Program-made: the position numbers and the translations under genes
Notes under the pieces: generated by a model
What the model was told of the DNA's origin: nothing
The model's database searches: none
Seen by the model: the letters and a program-made list of their open reading frames with translations, nothing else
Shown here: positions 43,634 through 54,300 of the stretch, piece by piece
Position numbering within the stretch: position 1 is the stretch's first letter
Layout: every line of letters starts with the position of its first letter
From: an uncultured Bacteroidales bacterium
GTDB taxonomy: Bacteria > Bacteroidota > Bacteroidia > Bacteroidales > Paludibacteraceae
Reading direction: 5' to 3'
Assembly: GCA_946185835.1 (NCBI GenBank)
Contig: CAMHKW010000003.1
Span: forward strand, 37,611 to 101,610
DNA: 64,000 bases

Positions 43634-45025
43634 TTATAGGAACAGTAGCTGAACGAGCACGTATACAGGCAATAAAACGACGAGCGAGAAGCGCAACATA
43701 TATCCGAAGAACGAGGGCATTTTGATTCCGCTTTCCTCGGCTATAGCTTTTACCATGAAGTTAGGTCCGTTACCTATATATGTCATTGCACCGAACATCA
43801 CAGCACCGAGTGAGATAGCTTTGAGCAGTATCTCGGGTATACCTGCCACGAAGTTGACGCCTGCCACCATACCGTCGCCGTGTTCGAGCAGTCCGCTTGC
43901 AGCAGCCTCGAGCGACTCAGGCAGACCGGTAGCCACACCATGGAAGGCGACAGCTGTAGGTGTGTTGTCGAGGAACGAGGAGAGCAGACCTGTAGAGTAA
44001 TAGAACTGCCAAGCATGAGTAAAGCCAAGGTCGCCGGCATGGGCTTTGAGGTAGATGAGTGCCGGCGTCATGGTGGTGAAGATGCCGAGGAAGAGGAATG
44101 CCACTTCTACTATAGGTGCCCACGTGAACTTATTAAGGTCGAAACGCACCTCTTTCTTTGTAGTGTAGAGCGAGAGGAACATAAGTGATAGCAGTACTAT
44201 CTCGCGCAAGAACTTAAGCCACAGAGGGGCATCGGCAGCACCCATGGCAGGTATCGTTCCTTCGTTGATGAATGCGACGGAGAGAACCACGCCTACCAAA
44301 TACAAGAAGTTGATATTACCTTTCATCACAAGCGGAGTAGCCTGGTTCTCGTCGGCTGCCAACGAGGCTGCATCTTCTTTCTTGTAGTAATAGGTGTCGA
44401 GCAGGAAATATATGAGCAGCAGTATCAGTCCGGTAAATGCCCATTCGGGTACGAGATTCAGGAACCACGTAAACGATGCTCCACGCAGGAAGAGCATGAA
44501 GAGTGGTGGGTCTCCGAGCGGGGTGAGCAGTCCGCCGCAGTTAGCCACCAAGGCGATGAAGAACAAGATGGTATGCACGGTGTAGCGCCGCTGTTGGTTG
44601 GTGGCTATCACGGGACGGATAAGCAGCATGGCAGCACCTGTCGTTCCCATGATAGAAGCCAGCACCCAGCCTAAAGCCAAGAAGCCGGTGTTAACCAACG
44701 GCTTCGCCTTCAGGTCGCCTGAGAAATGTATGCCACCGGTGATGACATACAGCGAGAGAAGCAGGATGATGAACGGCACGTAGTCGAATATCACCTGGTG
44801 TTCGAGGGCATGAACTCCTTCCATGCCATATACTACAATCAGATACACGGCAGTAGGGACGCCAAGCAGCAAGCTGACGATCAGCTTGTTGGCATTTTTC
44901 TCCCACCAGTGTTCCGCCACAAGAGGTCCGATAGCTATCATGAGCAACATCAGACCGAATGGTATCATCAGCCATGCGGGCAGGGCTGATATATCGTTCT
45001 GAACAAGTAATAAGTTGTGCATCAT
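43634..45025 (-). CDS. nhaD: NhaD/CitMHS-type sodium:proton antiporter
   Basis: The protein has about eleven hydrophobic segments and conserved ion-transporter motifs: VANCGGLLTPLGDPPLFMLF in the first half and SSFLDNTPTAVAFHGVATG in the second, typical of the NhaD branch of the ArsB/CitMHS superfamily. It exchanges Na+ for H+ across the inner membrane. I place the start at the ATG at 45025 (463 residues, MMHNLLLVQNDISALPAWL); the longer frame from 45064 would overlap lepA. With this start, lepA ends 16 bp upstream and the two genes are likely co-transcribed. Substrate could in principle be another anion or cation within the superfamily. Confidence 0.85.
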   Translation of the reverse strand: MMHNLLLVQNDISALPAWLMIPFGLMLLMIAIGPLVAEHWWEKNANKLIVSLLLGVPTAVYLIVVYGMEGVHALEHQVIFDYVPFIILLLSLYVITGGIHFSGDLKAKPLVNTGFLALGWVLASIMGTTGAAMLLIRPVIATNQQRRYTVHTILFFIALVANCGGLLTPLGDPPLFMLFLRGASFTWFLNLVPEWAFTGLILLLIYFLLDTYYYKKEDAASLAADENQATPLVMKGNINFLYLVGVVLSVAFINEGTIPAMGAADAPLWLKFLREIVLLSLMFLSLYTTKKEVRFDLNKFTWAPIVEVAFLFLGIFTTMTPALIYLKAHAGDLGFTHAWQFYYSTGLLSSFLDNTPTAVAFHGVATGLPESLEAAASGLLEHGDGMVAGVNFVAGIPEILLKAISLGAVMFGAMTYIGNGPNFMVKAIAEESGIKMPSFFGYMLRFSLVVLLPVYVLVQLLFL

Positions 45026-45041
45026 AATATTTTGTATTTGG

Positions 45042-46859
45042 TTAATCGAGTTTAAGCACGGCAAGGAAAGCTTTCTGAGGCACTTCGACGTTGCCTATCT
45101 GTTTCATACGTTTCTTTCCTCGTTTCTGTTTCTCGAGCAGTTTGCGTTTTCTTGATATGTCGCCTCCGTAGCACTTGGCGGTGACGTCTTTTCTGACTTG
45201 CTTGACTGTCTCTCGCGCAATGATTTTAGCCCCGATGGCGGCCTGAATGGCTATGTCGAACTGTTGGCGAGGCAGCAGCTCTTTGAGCTTCTCGCACATA
45301 CGCCGTCCGAAGTCGACAGCGTTGGAACGGTGGGTGAGTGTAGAGAGGGCGTCGACTTGCTCGCCGTTCAGGAGTATGTCAAGCTTGACGAGGTCTGACT
45401 GGCGGAAGCCGTTGGCGTGGTAGTCGAACGAGGCATAGCCTTTCGAGATGGATTTGAGCTTGTCGTAGAAGTCGATGACTATCTCGCCGAGAGGCAGGTC
45501 GAAGAGTATCTCGATACGGTTGCCCGAGATAAACTCTTGCTTGACGAGTTCGCCGCGTTTGTCGAGGCAGAGCGTCATGATAGGTCCGATGAAGTTGGTG
45601 GTGGTGATGATAGAAGCTCGGATATATGGTTCTTCGATATGGTCGATGAGGGTGAGGTCGGGCATGCCTGCAGGGTTGTGCACCTCTTTGACGGCACCTT
45701 GCTTGTCGTAGACGAGGTAGCTTACGTTAGGCACGGTGGTGATGACGTCCATGTCGAACTCTCGGTCGAGGCGTTCTTGCACTATCTCCATGTGCAGCAG
45801 TCCGAGGAAGCCGCAGCGGAAACCGAAACCCAGAGCTACCGACGACTCAGGCGTGAAGGTGAGTGAGGCATCGTTGAGTTGCAGCTTCTCGAGTGAGGCA
45901 CGCAGGTTCTCGTAGTCCTCAGCTTCGATAGGATAGACACCGGCGAAGACCATGGGCTTGACCTCTTCGAAGCCCTCGATGGCTTCGTCGCACGGGCATG
46001 CCACGTGGGTGATGGTGTCGCCCACCTTCACCTCGGTCGACGTCTTGATGCCGGAGATGATATATCCGACATTGCCTGCCGAGATCTCACTAAGAGGAAT
46101 CATGTCGAGTCCGAGCACTCCTATCTCGTCGGCATCGTATTGTTTGCCGGTGTTGAAGAACTTGACGAGGTCGCCCTTGCGGAGGGTACCGTTGACGACT
46201 TTGAAATAGGCTATTATACCTCTAAAGGAGTTGAATATACTATCGAATATAAGGCATTGCAGCGGTGCCTTGGGGTCGCCTTTGGGTGCCGGTATGCGTT
46301 CGACGATAGCATCGAGTATCTCGCGCATTCCCATGCCCGTCTTTCCGCTGGCGCGTATTATCTCTTCGCGTCGACAGCCGAGCAACTCCACTATCTCGTC
46401 TTCCACCATGTCGGGCATGGCAGAGTCCATATCGCATTTGTTCATCACGGGAATGATTTCGAGGTCGTGCTCGAGTGCCATATAGAGGTTGGAGATGGTC
46501 TGTGCCTGCACTCCTTGCGAGGCGTCTACCACCAACAATGCTCCCTCGCAGGCGGCTATCGAGCGGCTCACCTCGTACGAGAAGTCGACGTGCCCCGGGG
46601 TATCGATAAGGTTGAGCACGTATTCGCCTGCCTCTACCGCGCTGCCGGAGTCAGCCGACCCTTTGTAGCCGTATTTCATCTGTATGGCATGGCTCTTGAT
46701 GGTGATACCGCGCTCTTTCTCGAGGTCCATATCGTCGAGAACCTGATTTTCCGACACTTTGCCTTCTATCGTGCCGGTATACTCGAGCAGACGGTCGGCT
46801 ATGGTAGACTTACCATGGTCGATATGAGCGATGATACAAAAGTTGCGGATATGCTTCAT
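45042..46859 (-). CDS. lepA: Elongation factor 4 (LepA)
   Basis: LepA is a ribosome-binding GTPase that remodels stalled ribosomes and assists initiation and assembly. The GTPase motifs [27 protein letters not shown] and NKCD are intact. The LepA-specific C-terminal domain is present ([40 protein letters not shown]), giving 605 residues. A short extra stretch ([17 protein letters not shown]) lies just before the G3 motif. It starts 71 nt downstream of a clear minus-strand promoter and is followed by the antiporter gene. Confidence 0.97.
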   Translation of the reverse strand: MKHIRNFCIIAHIDHGKSTIADRLLEYTGTIEGKVSENQVLDDMDLEKERGITIKSHAIQMKYGYKGSADSGSAVEAGEYVLNLIDTPGHVDFSYEVSRSIAACEGALLVVDASQGVQAQTISNLYMALEHDLEIIPVMNKCDMDSAMPDMVEDEIVELLGCRREEIIRASGKTGMGMREILDAIVERIPAPKGDPKAPLQCLIFDSIFNSFRGIIAYFKVVNGTLRKGDLVKFFNTGKQYDADEIGVLGLDMIPLSEISAGNVGYIISGIKTSTEVKVGDTITHVACPCDEAIEGFEEVKPMVFAGVYPIEAEDYENLRASLEKLQLNDASLTFTPESSVALGFGFRCGFLGLLHMEIVQERLDREFDMDVITTVPNVSYLVYDKQGAVKEVHNPAGMPDLTLIDHIEEPYIRASIITTTNFIGPIMTLCLDKRGELVKQEFISGNRIEILFDLPLGEIVIDFYDKLKSISKGYASFDYHANGFRQSDLVKLDILLNGEQVDALSTLTHRSNAVDFGRRMCEKLKELLPRQQFDIAIQAAIGAKIIARETVKQVRKDVTAKCYGGDISRKRKLLEKQKRGKKRMKQIGNVEVPQKAFLAVLKLD

Positions 46860-46930
46860 TCCCTATTAGTTTTCGTGGTGTACTATAACGCGCGACAAGG
46901 CATATTATAGTCGTTGCATTAAAAGTGTTG

Positions 46931-46961
46931 CAAAGGTAAGGAAAAATTTTGACATGCGCAA
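46931..46961 (-). promoter_or_regulatory. lepA promoter
   Basis: On the minus strand TTG (46961-46959), a 20-nt spacer and TACCTTTG (46938-46931) match the consensus. Start codon at 46859. Confidence 0.75.
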
Positions 46962-46965
46962 CTTC

Positions 46966-49878
46966 TTATTTGTCGATTTCTTCGGAAACATTTTTTTGCG
47001 ACTCAGCCGAGAAGTAGTTTTTGGGGCTTTCCTTGAATGTGTTTTGGAATGCGTGAATAAAATGCGAGGCGTCGTGGAAGCCGCATGCCGTTGCCAACTC
47101 GTCGAAGGTGAGTTGCGGATTTTGCTCTTTCATCAGGCATGCTTTCTTGAGTTTTGCCTCGAGGATATACTTCTTCGGCGATGTTCCCACCACCGCTATC
47201 ATCTTCCGTTGCAGAGTGCGGAGGCTCATGCACATCTCGGCGGCGAGTGTCTCGACGGTGAGTGTGTTGATATCGAACCGTGCTATTACCTTTTCGAGTT
47301 TTTCCATAAAGGCAGCGGCTTGTGCCATTGCCGATGCCGACATCTGTTCGTCTGCCTGTCCGCTTGTCGGTTTGCTAATCTCTATCAGCGATTCCGTTTG
47401 TTGGTCGTCGACGGTATGCTTGCTCAGGTCGCTGAGCACCGAATAGCGTCGGCGCAGTCGTTCGCGTTGCTTGCTCAGGTTGTCGATACAGATACGCAGT
47501 TCGTCGGCATTGAAAGGTTTGATAAGATAAGCGTCGGCACCTGCCTTCAGACCTTCGATACGGTCGGCTTCGGTGGCCTTGGCTGTTACGACGATAATGG
47601 GTATGTGGTCGGTCTCGGGTTTCTCGCGCAGCGTGCGGCACAACGTCAGTCCGTCGACTTTGGGCATCATCACGTCGGTAATGACGATATCGGGCATCTG
47701 CATGGTAGCCACCTCGATAGCTTGTTCGCCGTCGGAGGCAAAGAGCAGGTTGTAGTCGGCTTCGAGCAGGTGGGCTATATAACGACTCACGTCCTGATTG
47801 TCTTCCACCAATAGTATCGTCGGTCGTCCGTCGTTGGCAGCGTCGGTGGCGGGTATGTCGTCATCTGCCTCGAGGTCGACGACCTCTACCGCCTTCGGCT
47901 GAGTGGTATATAAGGCTTTTTCGCCGAAACTGATTTCTTTGTGCGGTATGTCGATAACGAAAGTAGTGCCTTCTTTGAGTCGGCTGTCGACTTTTATCTC
48001 GCCGCCTATGGCTGTCACTATCTGCTTGACAAGAGCGAGTCCGATACCCGTCCCCACGGCGTCGGTCTCGTTGGCTTGATAGAACGGTTCGAAGATATGC
48101 TTGAGGTCTTGCTCGTTGATGCCGCAACCGTTGTCGGCAACTGTCAGTCTGATGATGTTACCCACGAGACTTAGGCTGACCTCGACATGTCCGTTTTCGG
48201 CTGTGAACTTGATGGAGTTACCCACGAGGTTGCCTACTACCTTCTCGACGTAATCGGCAGCGAAGGCTGTGAATATATGTTCGGGCACGGCGGTGAAGGT
48301 GATGCTGATATGCTTACGTTGTGCGAGTTGCTGATAGGTCTCCACCACCATTGCCACGTATGCTGCCATGTCGCCCTCTTGCAGTGGCAACTGCGTCACC
48401 GAGGCTTTGAGTTTGGATATGTCGAGTATCTGATTGACCAGGGTGAGGAGTCTGCCGCCTTGTCTTCCGATCATCTCTCCCGCCTCTTTGAGTTGCGCGT
48501 CATTGAGTTTGGCGTCGCGCAGCTGTTGTCCGATGCCGAGGATGACGGTCAGCGGTGTGCGGAACTCATGGGTCACGTTGGTAAAGAAGGTCTCACGCGC
48601 TTTTGAGAGTCGGCGGAGTGCCTCGGCGGTCTTGCGTTTCTGGCGGAAGGCAAAAAGCAGTGAGGCGATGATGACCGTAAGCACGATAAAGATTATAAGT
48701 GACGTCCACATTATCAGGCGCTGCCGCTGCTTCGTCTGGTTGTTCTCTTGCTGCAGCTCGTCGTTGCGCAGTTCGGCATTAGCCTGCGTCATCATCTGTT
48801 TGAGTTGGAGCGAGTGTAGCGAGTCAGCCATCACGGTGTATCGTTTCAGAGCAGCGAGGGCGCCTCGGGGGTCGTCGGGTTCGAGTGCCTCATACAGGGT
48901 GCGGTAGTCGTAGCATACGGCTTGCGTGTTGCCCACTGCCTGTTCCAACTCGATGGCTTCACGCAGTGCGTCGACAGCCTCGCTATGACGTTTCATGTCT
49001 ATCAGGTTCCAGGCTTTGAACTCGAGGCTGATGGCAAGTTGGTTACGGTCGAGCGGGGTCTGCCTTCTTACTATCTCGATGGCACGGTTGGCAGCATCGA
49101 GACCTTTTTGATAGTCGCCTACGCGGTCGTAGGCATAAGAGAGTTGCGTGAGGTGATTGGCAACAGCTGCCTCGTTGCCGTCGTTCTGTGCATATTGCGT
49201 TGCCTTGAGTCCGTATTCGATGGCTTTGTCGAGCTGTCCTGCACCGCAATAAAGTTCGCAGGCTATGCCGTATGCGTTGTGCGTCTGCTGGTTAACCCCC
49301 AACTCGCTGTTGACGGCGATAGAGCGCTCGACGAGCACTACCGCCTCGTCGTAGTTTCTCAGACCGTAATTTACCAAACTAAGGTACAGATATGCCCTCG
49401 AGAGTTGCAAGGTGTTGTCGGTCTGCTGGCATAGTGCCATTGCCTGCTTTCCCGACTCGATAGCCTCAGCATATCGGCTGAGCTTATAGAGGCAGTAGGT
49501 GCGGTCGCACCACACGGTCGAGAGTATCCCGTTATCGACTAACTGTCCGGCAAGCTCAATGATACGGTCGGTGAGTTTGAGAGCTTCGGCGAAATAAGAG
49601 TTGACATTCATCCACCGCTCGGCGGAATACAACACCAATAGCTGCTGACGGTCAGGCGACAGTCCGTCCTCGAGTTTTGGTTCGGCACCGAAAAAGATAT
49701 CTTCGTCGGACACGGCACCGACGATTTGCGAAGCCACTGCCTGAGAATTGGTTTTCTCGAACACTGAGAGCAGGGAATCGAGTTTGCCGATTTCGATATT
49801 CTCGGCACTAAGGGGCAGCAGGCATAAGCATTGCACGGCTGCCGTCAAGGCTATGAAAGTAAATTTTAAACGCGACAT
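46966..49878 (-). CDS. Hybrid two-component regulator (TPR sensor, kinase, receiver, AraC output)
   Basis: One 970-residue chain holds a whole signalling pathway. A signal peptide leads into periplasmic TPRs (about 60-355, for example YAEAIESGKQAMALCQQ). A membrane segment at about 388-410 follows. The kinase has VTHEFRTPLTVIL with phospho-acceptor His at about 437, and ATP-binding DNGCGINEQDLKHIFEPFY and GTGIGLALVKQI. The receiver has DIVITDVMMPKVDG with Asp at about 735. The chain ends with an AraC-type DNA-binding domain. Classical Bacteroides HTCS proteins sense glycans with a beta-propeller; this one uses TPRs. It is divergent from the membrane AraC gene, and a target among the neighbouring surface proteins is possible but not shown. 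Confidence 0.93.
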   Translation of the reverse strand: MSRLKFTFIALTAAVQCLCLLPLSAENIEIGKLDSLLSVFEKTNSQAVASQIVGAVSDEDIFFGAEPKLEDGLSPDRQQLLVLYSAERWMNVNSYFAEALKLTDRIIELAGQLVDNGILSTVWCDRTYCLYKLSRYAEAIESGKQAMALCQQTDNTLQLSRAYLYLSLVNYGLRNYDEAVVLVERSIAVNSELGVNQQTHNAYGIACELYCGAGQLDKAIEYGLKATQYAQNDGNEAAVANHLTQLSYAYDRVGDYQKGLDAANRAIEIVRRQTPLDRNQLAISLEFKAWNLIDMKRHSEAVDALREAIELEQAVGNTQAVCYDYRTLYEALEPDDPRGALAALKRYTVMADSLHSLQLKQMMTQANAELRNDELQQENNQTKQRQRLIMWTSLIIFIVLTVIIASLLFAFRQKRKTAEALRRLSKARETFFTNVTHEFRTPLTVILGIGQQLRDAKLNDAQLKEAGEMIGRQGGRLLTLVNQILDISKLKASVTQLPLQEGDMAAYVAMVVETYQQLAQRKHISITFTAVPEHIFTAFAADYVEKVVGNLVGNSIKFTAENGHVEVSLSLVGNIIRLTVADNGCGINEQDLKHIFEPFYQANETDAVGTGIGLALVKQIVTAIGGEIKVDSRLKEGTTFVIDIPHKEISFGEKALYTTQPKAVEVVDLEADDDIPATDAANDGRPTILLVEDNQDVSRYIAHLLEADYNLLFASDGEQAIEVATMQMPDIVITDVMMPKVDGLTLCRTLREKPETDHIPIIVVTAKATEADRIEGLKAGADAYLIKPFNADELRICIDNLSKQRERLRRRYSVLSDLSKHTVDDQQTESLIEISKPTSGQADEQMSASAMAQAAAFMEKLEKVIARFDINTLTVETLAAEMCMSLRTLQRKMIAVVGTSPKKYILEAKLKKACLMKEQNPQLTFDELATACGFHDASHFIHAFQNTFKESPKNYFSAESQKNVSEEIDK

Positions 49879-50187
49879 ACTTCTGTATTAGCAAATGAGA
49901 AATTCTAATATTTGGTTGGCAAGCAAACAGCGGGTTCTGCTTTACGATTGCAAAGATAGCAATAAATATCAAAACGCACGTACGCCAAAGAACAAACGTA
50001 TCTATTTTGACGCTTTTCGACAAGTATTATTGACTGATATTTACAATTTATTGTCGCGTTTTTACAAAAGCCGTTTCAAAGAAAAACCGTACTTTTGCAA
50101 AAGAAAATCGAAGTTGTGCAAAAGCTGTTTTTGAAGCAGGCATATATAGCTGCTTGTCAAACAGTTGCATTGGCACAAAAGATTTCG

Positions 50188-51282
50188 ATGTCAGCCTTAG
50201 GAAAACACAACAGAAAAAGACATATTAACAGCAAGATGTCCTACACAAGCAGCAAAATATCAGCACTTTATTCTCGGACAGCGAGTTCGTTGCGTGTTGT
50301 TTTATCGCGCGCGTGCAAACATTTGCTCGGCAGCAGACGTTTTTTGTTGATTGCCATAGCTGCCATTTGTTATGTTTTTCTATCATTAGCGCTTGTCGAA
50401 ATCAATCAAATGGCTTTTTCTAATGCTCCGATACTGCCTGACGACATAGCGGGCAAGGCGGGCGACTATCTGCTTGTAGTCGATGAGTCGACATTCGACC
50501 GAATGCTCGGTGAGCTTGGTGGCGGTAGCGGCAATGCGGAGAAAGGCGAGGCTGACACCGAGAAGAAAGCAGACAATAAAGCAGAGATAGGTAGTCTGGT
50601 ACTTCGCGACACGGTTGTCTCGCCGGTGGTATACATTCAAAACGATGCCGGCAGGGCGATGGGCACCTCTTGGATGGCAGTGGGGTTGTTTACCGTAGCT
50701 CTGTTACTGATTGCCGCTGCAGTATCTTTTGTATTCTACAGGCGTCATGCCGAAAAGAATAATCAGCGATTGCTTAACGAATTTGAAAATCTAAAACAGA
50801 TGCATCTTATTCAGTACCAAGCCGACTCGGCGAATCGTTCGCCGGCGGCAACAACAGAGCGCAGCATGCTGACGGCCATCGACCGTCATAACGCGCTCAA
50901 CAACGACGAGGACTTCGTTCAGAGTATCAACGAGCTTCTTGCCGAAGACATCACTTTGGCATCGAACGTAGAGACATTGGCGAGTCGACTGAACATGACG
51001 ACGCAGACGTTCCGTCGTCATCTCAAGTCAGCCACGGGTCAGCTGCCAAAGAACTACTTGTCGTCGATACGGATGAAGCATGCATGTGACCTGTTGGTGA
51101 ACACCAATATCTCGCTTGTGGAGATAGCGCGGGTATGCGGCTTTACCGACGCGAGCAACTTCACGCGCTCGTTCCGCGCTGACTTCGGCATGACGCCATC
51201 GGCATATCGAACCAAGTATCGCCGGCATGGCAAGCATCAAGCAACAGCCGAGCACGGGCAAGCAGAAGACAATGAGCATTAA
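50188..51282 (+). CDS. Membrane-tethered AraC-family regulator
   Basis: The C-terminal 100 residues are an AraC/XylS DNA-binding domain (SNVETLASRLNMTTQTFRRH, SLVEIARVCGFTDASNFTRS, FGMTPSAYR). Unusually it is preceded by two membrane segments, at about residues 52-72 (FLLIAIAAICYVFLSLALVE) and about 162-183 (AVGLFTVALLLIAAAVSFVF). A loop of about 90 residues lies between them, and a linker follows. This would put a small sensor loop in the periplasm and the DNA-binding part in the cytoplasm. The frame opens at 50095 at a TTG inside a TACTTTTG promoter-like box (50090-50097), so I use the ATG at 50188; 50236 is also possible. It lies 66 bp before a giant BspA-like gene, its likely target. Confidence 0.82.
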   Translation: MSALGKHNRKRHINSKMSYTSSKISALYSRTASSLRVVLSRACKHLLGSRRFLLIAIAAICYVFLSLALVEINQMAFSNAPILPDDIAGKAGDYLLVVDESTFDRMLGELGGGSGNAEKGEADTEKKADNKAEIGSLVLRDTVVSPVVYIQNDAGRAMGTSWMAVGLFTVALLLIAAAVSFVFYRRHAEKNNQRLLNEFENLKQMHLIQYQADSANRSPAATTERSMLTAIDRHNALNNDEDFVQSINELLAEDITLASNVETLASRLNMTTQTFRRHLKSATGQLPKNYLSSIRMKHACDLLVNTNISLVEIARVCGFTDASNFTRSFRADFGMTPSAYRTKYRRHGKHQATAEHGQAEDNEH

Positions 51283-51348
51283 TAATGGCTCATCGGTATA
51301 CTTCGAAAAACAACCAACCAACTCAATATTAACACAAAACTAAGTAAC

Positions 51349-54300
51349 ATGAAACGTTTATTAACTTTTTTTGCATTTCTCATGCTGTTGCTGTCCACGG
51401 TGTCGGCATCAGAGATTAAGAGTTATGCAGACGACAAGACGGGTCAGTTTGGGCTCTCCTGCGTCTATGATGACGTGTATCAGAGCTATACTGTTTACCT
51501 GAGATTTGTCAATTATTATTCCAAGGACATGGTCTTCCCTGAAAAGGTTCAAGCCGTGTTTAACGACTACGATGACAAAGGCGGTAAGCTCGAAGGAGAG
51601 TTCGAGTATTACCTTGAATGCTCTTTGGATCTTTACATGAACAGCGAAGTAGAGAGTATCACCGTGCTTGGTGGTAACACTATTCCTGATTATTTCGCTG
51701 CTTATCAGGAGATGGAGAGTTACGATAACCCGTCGAGCTTGACTAAGGTTGTTATCGGCGACAAGATAACATCTGTGGGCAATATGGCATTTGCGTTCCA
51801 TGCCAACCTTGAGACTATAACCTTAGGTTCGGGTCTGACTACTATTGGCGACCAAGCTTTCATAGCTGCTCGCCAAGAGGACGGCATGCCCGGTAACTAC
51901 AACTATGGCTCCTCGCTCAAATCGCTTACTCTTCCCGCCTCGCTGGGTAGTATTGGGATGGAGGCATTTGCGGGTCATGAGAATCTTGAGTCGCTGACCA
52001 TACCGAAAAGCGTCTATTCGATAGGTAACTATGCTTTTGCAGCCACCGGCATAGAGACGCTGGTGTTAGACCGCTGCTACAGCTTGTCGGTGACATCGTC
52101 GCCATTCGTCAGTGCCAATGGTGAGAGCTGTCCGCTCAAGAGCGTTCAGATGATAGCCGAAGACGAAGGAGCAGGTCTGTTGACCGTCATCGTACCCGCT
52201 CACTTGTTCGAGGGTGTGAGCTCGGCTTTCGATGTTACTCTGCCCACCACGGGTAACTATCAGTTTGTCGGATTCTATGACTCTTGCTTCAAGAACTCGG
52301 GTGTGAAGAGTTTCCAGATGCCAACGAAGTTCGTCATGAGTCCGGTTTATCCTTACTCTACATTAGTTGACCAGAGCGCTTTTGAGTTCACCTCTAACTT
52401 CAAGAGTTTAGACCTTAGTGCAGAGACGCCGAACAACATTCATATTCTCAACGATGCTTTCCGCTATTCGGGTATAGAGAGTATCAGTCTGAATAATAAG
52501 GGTCTTGAGATCATCGGTGACCGAGCTTTCGAAGGTGCTAAGCTGAGCGGCACGCTCACCATCCCTGCCAGCGTCAATCCTTTCACCAAAGCAGCACGCG
52601 ACCTTAAGATTGGTGAGTACGCGTTTGCTTCGACCACGCAACTTGAAAACGTAGTCTTCGAAGGAACGGTTGAGTATAACATGACACCTAACATGCTGCC
52701 TTCTTACGCTTTCTATCGCAGCGGACTGAAGAGTATCACCCTTCCTAAGGATATCCACGACATCATGGATTATGCTTTTGCCGAGAGCAAGATAGAGAGC
52801 TTCACGGCTCCTTCGACACTTGCCAATATCGACCACGATGCTTTTGCTTCATGCAAGAGTCTTAAGAGTTTCGATATCTCTAAGTCACAGGTAAACTCGC
52901 TTGCGAACAACCTTCTCAACGGAGCGTCGGCACTTGAGACCTTCTCTCAGCCGGCTGCTATGATCTCGTACGGCGAATACTCGCTCTACGGAGTGGGACT
53001 CAAAGAGTTAGACGTGAAAGCCGACATCATTGGCTTGTCTGCTTTTGCCGACTGTCCCAACCTCGAGACCTTACGTTTCACCAGCGAGTATGCCATCTAT
53101 CTGCCTGCTAACACTATCTCGGGACTGCCTAAACTCAAAACTATCGACTTCGGCAAAGTAAGCGGCTTGCAGAAAGACTTCATCAATAACTGCCCTGCAC
53201 TTAAGACTGTTATCATACCCGATGGTATGGAGGTGATTGAGACGGGAGCTTTCAACCGCGACAACAATGTGGACATCGACACTCTGATTTTTGCTTCTAA
53301 TAACTTCAAGGCTATCGACGAACCGAACAAAGCTCCTTTCGTTGGAATGGATTTCGATCTTATAGTGAGAAAGACTGTTTCAATGGTCGAGAAGAACGTG
53401 TTTGCCATCGCTCATATCACCAACTCGGTAGAGCTCACCGACGAGACTAACTACGATGATTTGGCATTCAACATGGCCCAGATCGACACGCTCGACTGGC
53501 ACTATGGTCCGTCGATGCCTAACCCCTTCGTGGCTTCCAATATCGATAAGCTTAGCTTCAGCAAGATAAAAGAAGTAAAACAGAGTCTGTTCGAGAAAGG
53601 TAATGTCAACAACCTCTACCTTGATGGCATCGAGACCATAGGCGAGTATGCTTTCAATAAGGCAGGTCTGCAGAACACCGACCGCTCGTACACGGTGTAT
53701 ATACCGGCTTCGGTAAAGACTATCGGCAGATCGGCATTCGAAGATGTCTACACCCTCAACCTCGTTATCGAGAAAGGTACGGGTCTGACTATCGGCGATG
53801 GTGCTTTCGAGCGCAATTCGGGTGCATGGCATACCCTGCGTTCGGAATATGACAAGTCGAACATACCGACGGCAGTAAGCGGCGCTTTCTATACTGACTC
53901 AAAGATAAGTCAGGTGTTCACCGGCAGTTGCGACGATGTGACGGCTTACAAAGCTGCTACCGGCTGGAATGAGATTAGTACCGATAACTGGGACGGTGCT
54001 ACGCAATATAAGTACTCGTTCGAAGTAGTCGGTGGCGCTATCGACCGCGACCAGAGCTATTACCTGCAGAACATGATGCTCAACGGCGACAAGCTGCTTT
54101 ACACCGCTATCCCTTGCAATAACAAAGGTACTCTGACTTTTGTTCAGCCTTGCTCGTCTATCACTCTCGACCATTGGGCTGACGGCACTAACGGCAATAC
54201 CTATAATTTCGAGCTCAAGAGCGACACCGTTATCCGCATCTATATCAAAGAGGCGGTGGAGAAGCTCAACCTTGCCGTTAAAGATCCTGCAACGGCAGAG

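Noticed and set aside
46005..46910. 301-residue plus-strand frame opposite lepA
   Set aside because: LepA on the other strand is unambiguous and fully conserved.
50095..50187. Longer AraC regulator starting at the TTG at 50095
   Set aside because: The codon lies inside a TACTTTTG promoter-like box, so it would not be in the transcript.
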